The translations under genes were made by a program, and so were the position numbers. A model generated the notes under the pieces. It saw only the letters and a list, made by a program, of their open reading frames with translations, searched no databases and was not told the DNA's origin. Shown in pieces: positions 7,319-14,908 of a stretch of DNA of 33,741 nucleotides; positions within the stretch are counted from its first letter, which is position 1, and each line of letters begins with the position of its first letter. Source of the DNA: Mycobacterium sp. 852002-51057_SCH5723018 (GTDB lineage Bacteria; Actinomycetota; Actinomycetes; Mycobacteriales; Mycobacteriaceae); contig NZ_LZIR01000126.1 of NCBI RefSeq assembly GCF_001667035.1, positions 1 through 33,741 of the forward strand. Reading direction: 5' to 3'.

Positions 7319-9460
7319 GTGCATTGGTGGCTTTTTGTCCTGTCCTTTCTGATGGGGTTGGTGTTGACGCTCGCCCTGACGGTCCGCCCCGTCAAAGGTC
7401 AGGTGCCGGTTGGGACGGCAGGGAACGGGTCGGGCCCTGAGGTCGACGCCAAGCCCGAGCCGTCCTGGCCCGGGGCTCCGGGCTGGCCGGACTTCTTCGG
7501 GACCGACATCGCGGCCGAAACTGAGCCGCCGACGACGATCATTCCGGCCGAGCAAGAGCACTCGACCACGATGAATCCGGCCGAACAGGAGTGGCCGACG
7601 GCATCGGTTCCCGTCGAGGAAGAGCATCCGACAACCCGGGTTCGGGTCCCGCACGATTTGTTTGGGGTTGACGTCCCGGCCGTAACTGAGTCGCCGACGA
7701 CGATGATTTCGGTCGAGCAGGAGCACCCGACGACCGAAGTTCCCGTCGAGCAAGAGTCACCGTCTCCTGAGGCGTCCGTCGAACCCGAATCTCCAACGAG
7801 GACTATTTCGGTCCCGCACGATTTGTTCGCACCCCGCACCCCCGCCGAAAAACGCTCGCCGACGATTTCGGCCGAGCAAGACTCGCCGACGTCGGAGGTC
7901 GCCGCCGAGCCGGAGCTCCCGACCGCAACTTCTCCAGTCGAGCAAGAGTCGGAGGCGACCGAGGCTCCCGCTGAACCCGAGTTTCCGACGAGGACTATTC
8001 AGGTCCCACACGATTTGTTCGCGGCCCACGTCCCCGCCGGAAGTGCGTTGCCGACGGCAATCCCGGTCGAGCAAGAGGCCGAAGCGTCTGGGGTTACCGA
8101 CGAATCGTCGTTGCCGGCCGCGACTGTTCCTGTCGAGCTAGAGCCGGAAGCGACTGAGATTCCGGTCGAGCGGGAATCGGCGACGAGAGAAGCTACCGTC
8201 GAGCACGACGATCTGTTCGCGGCCGACGTCGTCCCGGCCGAAACTGTGTCGCCGATGGCCATCCCGGTTGAGGAAGGGGCCGAAGCAACTGACGTTGGTG
8301 TCGGCCAAGAGTCGCCGTCTGATACTGCCGTCGAGCAAGAGTCGGGCCTGCCTGACTTTGCCATCGAGCAAGAGGCGGAGGCGGCGGAGGTTCCTGACGA
8401 ATCGCCATTCCTGACCGCAACTGTTCCTGTCGAGCTAGCGCCGGAAGCGACTGAGATTCCCGTCGAGGCAGAGCCGGAAGCGAATGAGGCTCCCCTCGAA
8501 CAACAAGAGTCGGACCTGACCGAGGTTCCCCTCGAGGCAGAGCCGGAAGCGAATGAGGCTCCCCTCGAACAACAAGAGTCGGACCTGACTGAGGTTCCCG
8601 TCGAGGCAGAGCCGGAAGCGACTGAGGTTCCCGCCGAGGACCAGCCGCCGACAGCCGAGGTCGCCGTCGAACCAGAGCCTCCGGCGACGGAGATCCCTGT
8701 CGCTCAAGAGACGGCAGCCGAGGACTCGGTGGCGAAAGAGCCGCCGAAGGCCAAGGTTTCGTTCCTGAAACGGCTGCTGGCAAGGAAGGAGTCGGCCGGC
8801 AAGGAGTCGCCTGCCTCCAAAATCCCAGTAGAGCAGGAGTCGCCGACGACCCGGATTCCGGTCGAGCAGGACTTTCCGACGACCGAGATTCCCGTCGAAC
8901 ACGACTTCCCGACCACCGAGATTCCGATCGAGCACGACTTGCCGACGACCGAGATTCCCATCGCGAGAGAGGCACAGAACAGCAGGGTTTCATTCCTCAG
9001 GAAATTCCTGTCAGCCGACGACTCCCCGACGACGAAGCGCCCGCCCGCCAAGAAGGCGCCGCCGAAGAAGGCTCGGCCGCCGGCGAAACGGGCACCGGCA
9101 GGGAAGATCCCCGCGAAGAAGGTGCCGCCGCGGAAGGTTCCGCCTGGCAAGGCGGCGCCGCGCAAGAATGCCCAGGCCGCCAAGGCCGGGCCGGCGAAGA
9201 AGCGTCCGGTCCCTAAAGGGACGCCGCCCCAGAAGTGGCCGGTGTTGCCATACGAGCCCTACGGCCCGGGTTCGGCTCGCGCCACACCCGACGGTGGCGG
9301 CCCGGACGGATGGCTGGTGAAGGGCCGTTCGGATACCCGGATTTACTACACACCCGACGATCCGACCTACGACCCGACCGTCGCGCAGGTCTGGTTCAAG
9401 GACGAGCAAGCCGCCATGCGGGCCTGCTTCACGCCGTGGTGCAAGAGCTCTAGGAAGTGA
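7319..9460 (+). CDS. arfC: Greatly enlarged ArfC with repeat linker and C-terminal sunset domain
   Basis: Both ends identify it as ArfC (Rv0901): an N-terminal membrane anchor (residues 2-22, HWWLFVLSFLMGLVLTLAL) and a C-terminal sunset-type domain (about 645-713) with YGPGSARATPDG, VKGRSDTRIYYTPDDPTYD and VWFKDEQAA. M. tuberculosis ArfC is about 175 residues; this is 713. The extra length lies in a strongly acidic Pro/Thr/Val/Glu repeat region (about 62-475), four PTTEIPVE-type 13-residue repeats (about 507-548), and a basic Lys/Pro/Ala tract (573-640). The acidic region holds VPHDLF motifs at 110, 165 and 229 plus a variant near 295, and a 23-residue tandem duplication (383-428). A VSFLK/R basic motif occurs twice (480, 557). 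GTG 7319 is 5 bases after arfB. The frame is unbroken, so the expansion is coding. The repeats probably span the cell envelope; that is inference. Confidence 0.88.
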   Translation: MHWWLFVLSFLMGLVLTLALTVRPVKGQVPVGTAGNGSGPEVDAKPEPSWPGAPGWPDFFGTDIAAETEPPTTIIPAEQEHSTTMNPAEQEWPTASVPVEEEHPTTRVRVPHDLFGVDVPAVTESPTTMISVEQEHPTTEVPVEQESPSPEASVEPESPTRTISVPHDLFAPRTPAEKRSPTISAEQDSPTSEVAAEPELPTATSPVEQESEATEAPAEPEFPTRTIQVPHDLFAAHVPAGSALPTAIPVEQEAEASGVTDESSLPAATVPVELEPEATEIPVERESATREATVEHDDLFAADVVPAETVSPMAIPVEEGAEATDVGVGQESPSDTAVEQESGLPDFAIEQEAEAAEVPDESPFLTATVPVELAPEATEIPVEAEPEANEAPLEQQESDLTEVPLEAEPEANEAPLEQQESDLTEVPVEAEPEATEVPAEDQPPTAEVAVEPEPPATEIPVAQETAAEDSVAKEPPKAKVSFLKRLLARKESAGKESPASKIPVEQESPTTRIPVEQDFPTTEIPVEHDFPTTEIPIEHDLPTTEIPIAREAQNSRVSFLRKFLSADDSPTTKRPPAKKAPPKKARPPAKRAPAGKIPAKKVPPRKVPPGKAAPRKNAQAAKAGPAKKRPVPKGTPPQKWPVLPYEPYGPGSARATPDGGGPDGWLVKGRSDTRIYYTPDDPTYDPTVAQVWFKDEQAAMRACFTPWCKSSRK
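7490..8218 (+). repeat. Degenerate 55-66-residue modules in arfC (VPHDLF repeats)
   Basis: Within ArfC the hexapeptide VPHDLF starts at residues 110, 165 and 229, with a relic DFFG at 58 and HDDLF at 296. Each is followed by a short V-P-A segment and runs of P-T-T-x-x-P-V-E-Q-E. The spacings of 55, 64 and 66 residues indicate module duplication followed by divergence. Confidence 0.7.
8462..8640 (+). repeat. 69-bp in-frame tandem repeat in arfC
   Basis: Units at 8462-8530 and 8531-8599 differ at about two bases, and a partial third unit follows from 8600. Each unit encodes 23 residues starting E-A-E-P-E-A-N-E-A-P. The near-identity means the duplication is recent and the locus probably varies in copy number between strains. 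Confidence 0.88.
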
Positions 9461-9471
9461 CCCGTTCGGCC

Positions 9472-10812
9472 CTAGCTGGGCGCCGGGATGTGCAGCGATA
9501 GCCGCGCGCCGCCCAAGGGACTCTCTTCCAGCGCCGCCGTCCCGCCGTGCAGGTGAGCCTGTTGCGCCACCAATGCCAGCCCCAGGCCCGACCCTGAATG
9601 CGAGGCCGTCGACCCTCGGGAGAACCGCTCGAACACCACCTGGCGCTCGGCTTCGGGGACCCCGGTCCCGTTGTCGTCGACGGCGATGTCCACCCCGGCG
9701 CGCGAGCTGACCGCCGACAACTGCACCCGGGTGGCGCCGCCATGCTTGACGGCGTTGGCGATCGCGTTGTCGACGGCCAGGCGCAACCCCGCTGGCAACC
9801 CCACGATGATGCAGGTGGGCGACGGCACCAGCGAGACATCCAGGTCCGGGTAGACCCGCATGGCGTCGTGGGCGGCGCGGTCGAGGAGCTCAGTGATGTC
9901 GACCGGCACGTGATCGTCGGACGTCGACAGCTCACCCTGAGCCAACCGCTCGAGTGCGCTCAGCGTCGCCTCGATTCGCGACTGGGTGCGGACGACGTCG
10001 TTGAGCACCTCCTTGCGCTGATCGTCGGACATGTCCAGGGTCGCCAGCACCTCGAGGTTGGTGCGCATCGCGGTCAGCGGGGTGCGCAGCTCGTGGGAGG
10101 AGACCGCGGCGAAGTCGCGGGCCGACGCGAGCGCCTCCTTGGTCCGGTTCTGCTCGTCCCAGATGCGCTGCAGCATGCCCCTCATCGCCTCGGCGATCTC
10201 GACGGCCTCGCTGGCGCCGTGCACTTCGACGCGCGGCGCCTCGTCACCCGCGTCGATCGATCGGGTCTGCTGGGCGAGCTGCTTGAACGGTCGCACCGCG
10301 AACGCGGCCAGCAGCCAGGCGAAGACGGCCGCCGCGCCGATGGCGAAGCCGCAGATCAGCAGCACCCGGCGGTGCAGGTTATTGGTCTCGGCGATGGTGG
10401 CGTCATACGTCGCGCCCACGGCCAACGACGTCGGCACCGGCCCGGGAATCTCCACCGTCCGCACCCGGTAGCGCACCCCGCGGACGTAGGTGTCGGCGTA
10501 GTCCTCGCTCAGCCGGGGCAGCGTGACATCGGAATTCGACTTGACCAGGTCGCCGCGGCGGATCGTCATGATCGCGTCGCGGTCGTTGGGCGAGCGCGGG
10601 ATTTCGTCCAGGCCGCGCGGCAGGAAGGGGATGGCGAAGCCCGCGGCCTCGTCGAGCCGACGGTCCAGCCGCTCCTTGCGGTCGTTGGTGATGCCGACCC
10701 AGACGACGGTGCCGACGATCAGCACCGGAATGGCGGCGCCGATGGCCGTCGCGAGCACCACCCGGGTGCGCAGCGAAGGCGTACGGGCGAAGATCCTGGA
10801 CAGGACGTTCAT
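9472..10812 (-). CDS. prrB: Sensor histidine kinase PrrB
   Basis: The 446-residue kinase has the same length as M. tuberculosis PrrB (Rv0902c). Two membrane segments (about residues 19-40 and 149-171) bracket an extracytoplasmic sensor region; a HAMP domain follows (about 172-225), then the phospho-acceptor H240 in SSHELRTPLTAMR, the N box NAIANAVKHG (349-358), and G boxes DDNGTGVP (379-386) and GSGLGLAL (407-414). The open frame runs on upstream, but ATG 10812 gives the family length and lies 13 bases after the prrA stop. PrrAB is essential in M. tuberculosis and is linked to early intracellular growth and to respiration/nitrogen control. The stop lies 11 bases from the convergent arfC stop. 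Confidence 0.95.
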   Translation of the reverse strand: MNVLSRIFARTPSLRTRVVLATAIGAAIPVLIVGTVVWVGITNDRKERLDRRLDEAAGFAIPFLPRGLDEIPRSPNDRDAIMTIRRGDLVKSNSDVTLPRLSEDYADTYVRGVRYRVRTVEIPGPVPTSLAVGATYDATIAETNNLHRRVLLICGFAIGAAAVFAWLLAAFAVRPFKQLAQQTRSIDAGDEAPRVEVHGASEAVEIAEAMRGMLQRIWDEQNRTKEALASARDFAAVSSHELRTPLTAMRTNLEVLATLDMSDDQRKEVLNDVVRTQSRIEATLSALERLAQGELSTSDDHVPVDITELLDRAAHDAMRVYPDLDVSLVPSPTCIIVGLPAGLRLAVDNAIANAVKHGGATRVQLSAVSSRAGVDIAVDDNGTGVPEAERQVVFERFSRGSTASHSGSGLGLALVAQQAHLHGGTAALEESPLGGARLSLHIPAPS

Positions 10813-10825
10813 GGCCACTTCATGG

Positions 10826-11536
10826 TCACTGCATTCGCAGGACGAACCCAACTCCCCGGACGGTGTGCAGCAGCCTGGGGCCGCCGTTGGCCTCCAGCTT
10901 GCGGCGCAGGTACCCGATGAACACGTCGACGACGTTGGTGTCGGCGGCGAAGTCATAACCCCACACGAGCTCCAGCAGCTGCGCGCGGGAGAGCACCGCG
11001 GTCTTGTGCTCGGCCAGCACCGCGAGCAGGTCGAACTCGCGTTTGGTCAGGTCGACGTCGACGCCGTTGACCCGGGCCCGACGGCCGGGGATGTCCACTT
11101 CCAGCGGGCCCACCGTGATGGTCTCCGAGGACGAGGTTGCGGTGGAGCCGCGGCGCCGCAGCAGCGCCTTCACCCGGGCGACCAGCTCGGCCAGCACGAA
11201 CGGCTTGACCAGGTAATCGTCGGCGCCGGCCTCCAGTCCCGCCACCCGGTCGTCGACTGAGCTGCGCGCGCTCAGCACACAGACCGGGACGTCGTTGTCC
11301 ATGGCTCGCAGCGCGGTGACGACGCTGACGCCGTCCAGCACCGGCATGTTGATGTCGAGCACGATGGCATCCGGGCGGGTCTCGGTGGCGCTGCGCAACG
11401 CCTCGGCGCCGTCGACCGCCGTCGACACCTCGAACCCAGACAGTCGCAGGCCGCGCTCCAGCGAGGCGAGCACGTCGGAGTCGTCGTCGACGACCAATAC
11501 CCGAGGCGAGGTGGCACCAGTGTCCATGGCGCCCAT
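10826..11536 (-). CDS. prrA: Response regulator PrrA
   Basis: An OmpR/PhoB-type regulator of 236 residues. The receiver domain (about 11-125) has the acidic pocket VVDDDSD, phospho-acceptor D61 in VLDINMPVLDG, and K in DDYLVKPF. The C-terminal winged helix (about 140-236) has LTKREFDLLAVLAEH and the recognition/wing segment DVFIGYLRRKLEA...TVRGVGFVLR. Thr6, which in M. tuberculosis is a target of Ser/Thr kinases, is conserved in MGAMDTGATS. A GATAAT -10 element ends 8 bases before the first ATG, favouring that start and a leaderless transcript. It forms an operon with prrB. Confidence 0.96.
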   Translation of the reverse strand: MGAMDTGATSPRVLVVDDDSDVLASLERGLRLSGFEVSTAVDGAEALRSATETRPDAIVLDINMPVLDGVSVVTALRAMDNDVPVCVLSARSSVDDRVAGLEAGADDYLVKPFVLAELVARVKALLRRRGSTATSSSETITVGPLEVDIPGRRARVNGVDVDLTKREFDLLAVLAEHKTAVLSRAQLLELVWGYDFAADTNVVDVFIGYLRRKLEANGGPRLLHTVRGVGFVLRMQ

Positions 11537-11544
11537 TTTGCCTG

Positions 11545-11550
11545 ATTATC
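11545..11550 (-). promoter_or_regulatory. -10 element of prrA
   Basis: On the complement GATAAT ends 8 bases before the ATG at 11536, and there is no Shine-Dalgarno sequence. This fits a leaderless prrAB transcript. Confidence 0.5.
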
Positions 11551-11586
11551 TGCAGTGTGGGTGGGAGGCGCGACTCAGGCGCCAGC

Positions 11587-11634
11587 AGACGCAAAAGCCC
11601 CCAAAATCAATCTCGATTGGGGGCTTTTGCGTCT
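11587..11634 (-). terminator. Perfect 18-bp stem-loop after the FAD monooxygenase
   Basis: Arms 11587-11604 and 11617-11634 are perfectly complementary, with a 12-base loop, starting 11 bases after the monooxygenase stop. The stem contains five G:C pairs beside an AAAA/TTTT stretch. It lies upstream of the prrA -10, so it insulates prrAB from readthrough. Similar GACGCAAAAGCCCCC hairpins are common in mycobacterial intergenic regions (from memory). Confidence 0.8.
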
Positions 11635-11645
11635 TCTCGTCGAAA

Positions 11646-12785
11646 TCATCGGCGTCCCAGGCCGCTCAACTGAACCGCCAGCTGCCGTCGCACAGCGGGA
11701 ACGCGCGCGGCCAGGCGTACGGCGGAGTTGCGGAGCGGGCGTACCGGGCGCGGCAGGGTCGACATCCGGGTCAGCCGTCCGGTCAGTTTCAGCACCTGCT
11801 CGGCCCATCGGCGCTGGGTGGTGGCGTAGGCGTCCAACGCCGTCTCGGGGCCACCGTGCAGAACTTCGGTGAGCGCGCCGGCCAGTGAGATCGCGTCGGT
11901 GATACCAAGATTCATGCCCTGTCCGCCGGCGGGGCTGTGCACGTGGGCCGCGTCCCCGGCCAGCAGCAGCCGGCCCGCCCTGTAGCGGTCGGCGACGCGG
12001 TGGTGGATGTGGAACCGTGTTCCCCACAGCAGGTCGGTAACCACCGACTCGCCGGGTCCGAACCCGCGGCTGTCCAGCAGCGCCTGCACGAATTCCGCCG
12101 ACGGCACCTTGGGTGCGTTCGCGTCGGGGGCGACGATGCGGAAGATATCGCCGGGCAGCGGGGCCAGAACGGTCAGGCCTTGCCCGGCGTAGAACAGGAT
12201 CACCTCGTTGCGGGGTGCGGCGCCGGCCAGCCGGACGTCGGCGAGCGCGAAGGATTCGGCGAATTCGCTTCCGGCAAAGCCGATTCCGGCATGCTCACGG
12301 ACCGTGCTGTGCATGCCGTCGGCTCCGACGACATAGCGGGCCCGGATGGTCTCGCCGCCCTCGAAGGTGGCCGTGACCCCGTCGGCGTCCTGGGCGAGGC
12401 GGCTGAGCGTCTTGGGCCTGAGCACGGCACCGCCCAGTTCGTGCAGTCGCTGCAGCAGCAACCGTTCGGTGTCGGCTTGGGAGAGCATCAGGCTGTACGG
12501 ATATTTGGTCGGCAGTTCGCTGAAGTCGATGGAGATGAGTACGCGTCGGCCCTCCCGCATGGTGAATCGCGGCGCGATCAGCCCCGCCTTGACCATCCGC
12601 CGGGCCACGTCGAGGTCTTCGAGCGCCTCGAGTGTGCGAGCGTTCACCACGGCCGCACGGGTGGTGTTCTGGCCCTCCGCCAGCGCGTCCACCAGGACCG
12701 CGCGAACCCCACGGGCCATCAGGGAAGCGCCCAGTGCGAGGCCGGTGGGACCGGCGCCTACCACCAGGACGTCGGTGTCGTTCAT
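11646..12785 (-). CDS. FAD-dependent aromatic-type monooxygenase
   Basis: This 379-residue class A flavoprotein monooxygenase (PHBH/UbiH/PheA group) should hydroxylate a hydrophobic or aromatic substrate using NAD(P)H and oxygen. The FAD-binding fold has VLVVGAGPTGLALGASLMAR (residues 6-25), the DG motif is VVGADGMHSTVR (about 152-163), and the second FAD motif is LLLAGDAAHVHSPAGGQGMN (about 272-291). It lacks the extra thioredoxin-like C-terminal domain of phenol hydroxylases. AGAGAGGAG upstream serves as ribosome binding site. It is divergent from a TetR gene with shared operators, so its natural substrate or product probably induces it. It is not part of the M. tuberculosis order, where prrA is next to accD3. 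Confidence 0.88.
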   Translation of the reverse strand: MNDTDVLVVGAGPTGLALGASLMARGVRAVLVDALAEGQNTTRAAVVNARTLEALEDLDVARRMVKAGLIAPRFTMREGRRVLISIDFSELPTKYPYSLMLSQADTERLLLQRLHELGGAVLRPKTLSRLAQDADGVTATFEGGETIRARYVVGADGMHSTVREHAGIGFAGSEFAESFALADVRLAGAAPRNEVILFYAGQGLTVLAPLPGDIFRIVAPDANAPKVPSAEFVQALLDSRGFGPGESVVTDLLWGTRFHIHHRVADRYRAGRLLLAGDAAHVHSPAGGQGMNLGITDAISLAGALTEVLHGGPETALDAYATTQRRWAEQVLKLTGRLTRMSTLPRPVRPLRNSAVRLAARVPAVRRQLAVQLSGLGRR

Positions 12786-12810
12786 GGCGGGCTCCTCTCT
12801 CCGTGGTTAG

Positions 12811-12887
12811 TCAACGCTTGTTGATATACCTCCATGCTGGCGCGCCGACGGATCTATGTCAACAGTTGTTGGCCTACAATTGTTGAC
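12811..12887. promoter_or_regulatory. TetR operator array and leaderless tetR promoter
   Basis: Three related sites follow a TCAAC-N4-GTTGA plan: perfect at 12811-12824, one mismatch (GTTGG) at 12859-12872, and a weaker copy at 12873-12886 whose right half is intact. TACAAT (12875-12880) fits the -10 consensus and ends exactly 7 bases before the tetR ATG at 12888. The second and third sites cover this -10, implying autorepression. The first site lies 26 bases before the monooxygenase start and would control that gene. Confidence 0.65.
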
Positions 12888-13460
12888 ATGAGGAGATCTT
12901 CGGAGCAGACCAAAGCCGCCATCCTGGCGGCCGCCCGCGAGCGGTTCGGCACCGCAGGCTTCCAGGCCGCCACCATTCGGGCGATCGCCGCCGACGCCGG
13001 GGTGGACCCCGCGATGGTGATGCGCTACTACGGCAGCAAAGACAAGCTGTTCGCCGCCGCGGCGGAGTTCGACCTCAGATTTCCCGACTTCGCGGCGAAC
13101 GGCCGGGCGCAGGTAGGACGCTCGGTGGTTCGGCACTTTCTCGAGCGCTGGGAGGGCGACGAGGCGCTGGTGATCCTGTTGCGATCCAGCGCCACCAACG
13201 TCGAAGCCGCGCAACGGATGCAGGAAATCTTCGGGACCCAACTGCAACCGCTGGTCGCCAAGCTGGTGCCGGCCGAGGAGGCCGGCGTGCGGGCGGGGCT
13301 GATCGCCACCCAAATCCTCGGTATGGCGTTATGCCGCTTCGTGTTACGGCTACCGCCCGTCGTCGAGATGAGCCGCGACGAGGTTGTCGAGTGGCTCGGC
13401 CCGACGATCGAGCGCTACCTCGGGCTGCCCGACGATGAGGGCAGCCCGATGCGCCGGTAG
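12888..13460 (+). CDS. TetR-family repressor
   Basis: A 190-residue regulator with an N-terminal TetR helix-turn-helix (about residues 8-55): AAILAAARERFGTAGFQAAT, then AADAGVDPAMVMRYYGSKDK as the recognition region. The C-terminal ligand domain is variable, resembling mycobacterial TetR proteins with the TetR_C_33-type tail. The frame is open from 12834, but ATG 12888 follows a -10 element by 7 bases and gives the normal TetR N-terminus. It probably represses itself and the divergent monooxygenase. Its last 46 bases overlap the 3' end of the convergent accD3. Confidence 0.9.
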   Translation: MRRSSEQTKAAILAAARERFGTAGFQAATIRAIAADAGVDPAMVMRYYGSKDKLFAAAAEFDLRFPDFAANGRAQVGRSVVRHFLERWEGDEALVILLRSSATNVEAAQRMQEIFGTQLQPLVAKLVPAEEAGVRAGLIATQILGMALCRFVLRLPPVVEMSRDEVVEWLGPTIERYLGLPDDEGSPMRR

Positions 13461-14908
13461 CGCTGCAAGCGTGCGGCCATCCGTTCGGCGGCCGGTAGCT
13501 CGCGCAGCGCGTGTACCTCGGCGGCGATAGCGCGCGAGAGTCGTTGGGAGAACTCGGCCGGTTCGTCGGCGGCGTCGGGATGCTCCGGCACGATGGCGTC
13601 GACGATCCCGGATGCCAGCAGGTCGGCCGACCGAATGCCTTGGGCCGCAGCGAGTTCGGGGGCGTGGGCGGTCTCGCGGAAGACGATCGCGCTGGCGCCC
13701 TCCGGCGGCAGCGGCGCCAGCCAGCCGTGCAGCGCGGCCAGCACCCGGTCGGCGGGGACCATCGCCAGCGCCGGTCCGCCGCTGCCCTGGCCCAGCAGCA
13801 CCGACACCGTCGGCGTATCGAGAGTGACGAGCTCGGCCAGACATTGGGCGATCTGGCCGGCCAGGCCGCCCTCCTCGGCTTCGGTCGACAACGCCGGTCC
13901 GGCGGCGTCGATCAGCAGCACCAGCGGCAGGCGCAGCTCGGCGGCCAGCGCCATGCCCCGCCGCGCCTCGCGCAGGGCCGCCGGTCCGACGAGACCCCCC
14001 GTGATTCGCTGCTGGCCCAGCACCACCGCGGGCTGGCCGTCGAAGCGGGCCAGCGCCAACAGCGTCGTCGCCGCCTCCCCCTGGCCGGTGCCCGACAACA
14101 GGACCCGGTCGGTGGCACCGTGTCGCAGCAGATAGCCGACGCCGGGCCGGTCGGGCCGCCGTGACGACACGACGGAATCCCACGCCGGCACGTCCGGCGT
14201 CGGCTCGGGTCGGCTCGGCCCACGGGGCGGCCCGGGCGGGTCGGCGATCACCGTCAGCGCCCGATCGACCGTGCGGCGCAGCTCGTCAAGCGCGACGACG
14301 CCGTCAATCACCCCGTGCCGTTGCAAGTTCTCCGCGGTCTGAATGCCGGCCGGGAATGGTTCGCCGTACAGCAGCTGGTACACCCGGGGTCCGAGGAAGC
14401 CGATCAGGGCGCCCGGTTCGGCGACGGTGACGTGGCCCAGCGAGCCCCATGACGCGAACACCCCACCGGTGGTCGGATGGCGCAGGTAGACGAGGTAGGG
14501 CAGGTGCGCTCGTTTGTGGAGTTGCACGGCCGCGGCGATCTTCACCATCTGCAGGAAGGCGACCGTGCCCTCCTGCATGCGGGTGCCGCCGGAGCTCGGC
14601 GAGGCCAGCAGCGGCAGCCGCTCGGCGGTAGCCCGTTCGACCGCGGCGGTGATCCGTTCGGCCGCGGCCACCCCGATCGACCCACCCAGGAAGCTGAACT
14701 CACAGACCACCATGGCCACACGGCGCCCGAATATGCGTCCCTCGCCGGTGACCACGGCTTCGTCGAGGCCGGTGGCGGCCCGGGCGTCGGCCAGCTCCCG
14801 CGCGTAGGATTCCGACACCGGTAGGGGCAGCGGATCGCTGTCCCAGCTGACGAAAGAGCCTTCGTCGAGCACCGCATCCTGCAGCTGTTCAGTCGTAATG
14901 CGAGTCAC
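13415..14908 (-). CDS. accD3: Acetyl/acyl-CoA carboxylase carboxyltransferase AccD3
   Basis: The 497-residue protein fuses both carboxyltransferase halves, as does M. tuberculosis AccD3 (Rv0904c, about 495). The N-terminal AccD-like half contains FLGGSIGVAAAERI (73-86) and the oxyanion loop SGGTRMQEG (106-114). A Pro-rich linker (about 225-240) leads to the AccA-like half with RITGGLVGPAALREARRG and GQGSGGPALAMVPADR. No zinc-ribbon cysteines are seen. Carboxyltransferases of this type make malonyl-CoA or longer carboxy-acyl-CoAs with a biotinylated AccA subunit. The GTG start (14906-14908) follows TAGCCT by 6 bases, suggesting leaderless expression. It overlaps tetR by 46 bases at the 3' end. 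Confidence 0.92.
   Translation of the reverse strand: MTRITTEQLQDAVLDEGSFVSWDSDPLPLPVSESYARELADARAATGLDEAVVTGEGRIFGRRVAMVVCEFSFLGGSIGVAAAERITAAVERATAERLPLLASPSSGGTRMQEGTVAFLQMVKIAAAVQLHKRAHLPYLVYLRHPTTGGVFASWGSLGHVTVAEPGALIGFLGPRVYQLLYGEPFPAGIQTAENLQRHGVIDGVVALDELRRTVDRALTVIADPPGPPRGPSRPEPTPDVPAWDSVVSSRRPDRPGVGYLLRHGATDRVLLSGTGQGEAATTLLALARFDGQPAVVLGQQRITGGLVGPAALREARRGMALAAELRLPLVLLIDAAGPALSTEAEEGGLAGQIAQCLAELVTLDTPTVSVLLGQGSGGPALAMVPADRVLAALHGWLAPLPPEGASAIVFRETAHAPELAAAQGIRSADLLASGIVDAIVPEHPDAADEPAEFSQRLSRAIAAEVHALRELPAAERMAARLQRYRRIGLPSSSGSPR

Noticed and set aside
7490..9000. CRISPR-like array in the arfC repeats
   Set aside because: The repeats are degenerate, coding, in frame and without unique spacers of constant length.
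9598..10920. 440-codon frame antisense to prrB
   Set aside because: It is an antisense shadow of a complete histidine kinase, with Arg/His-rich low-complexity translation.
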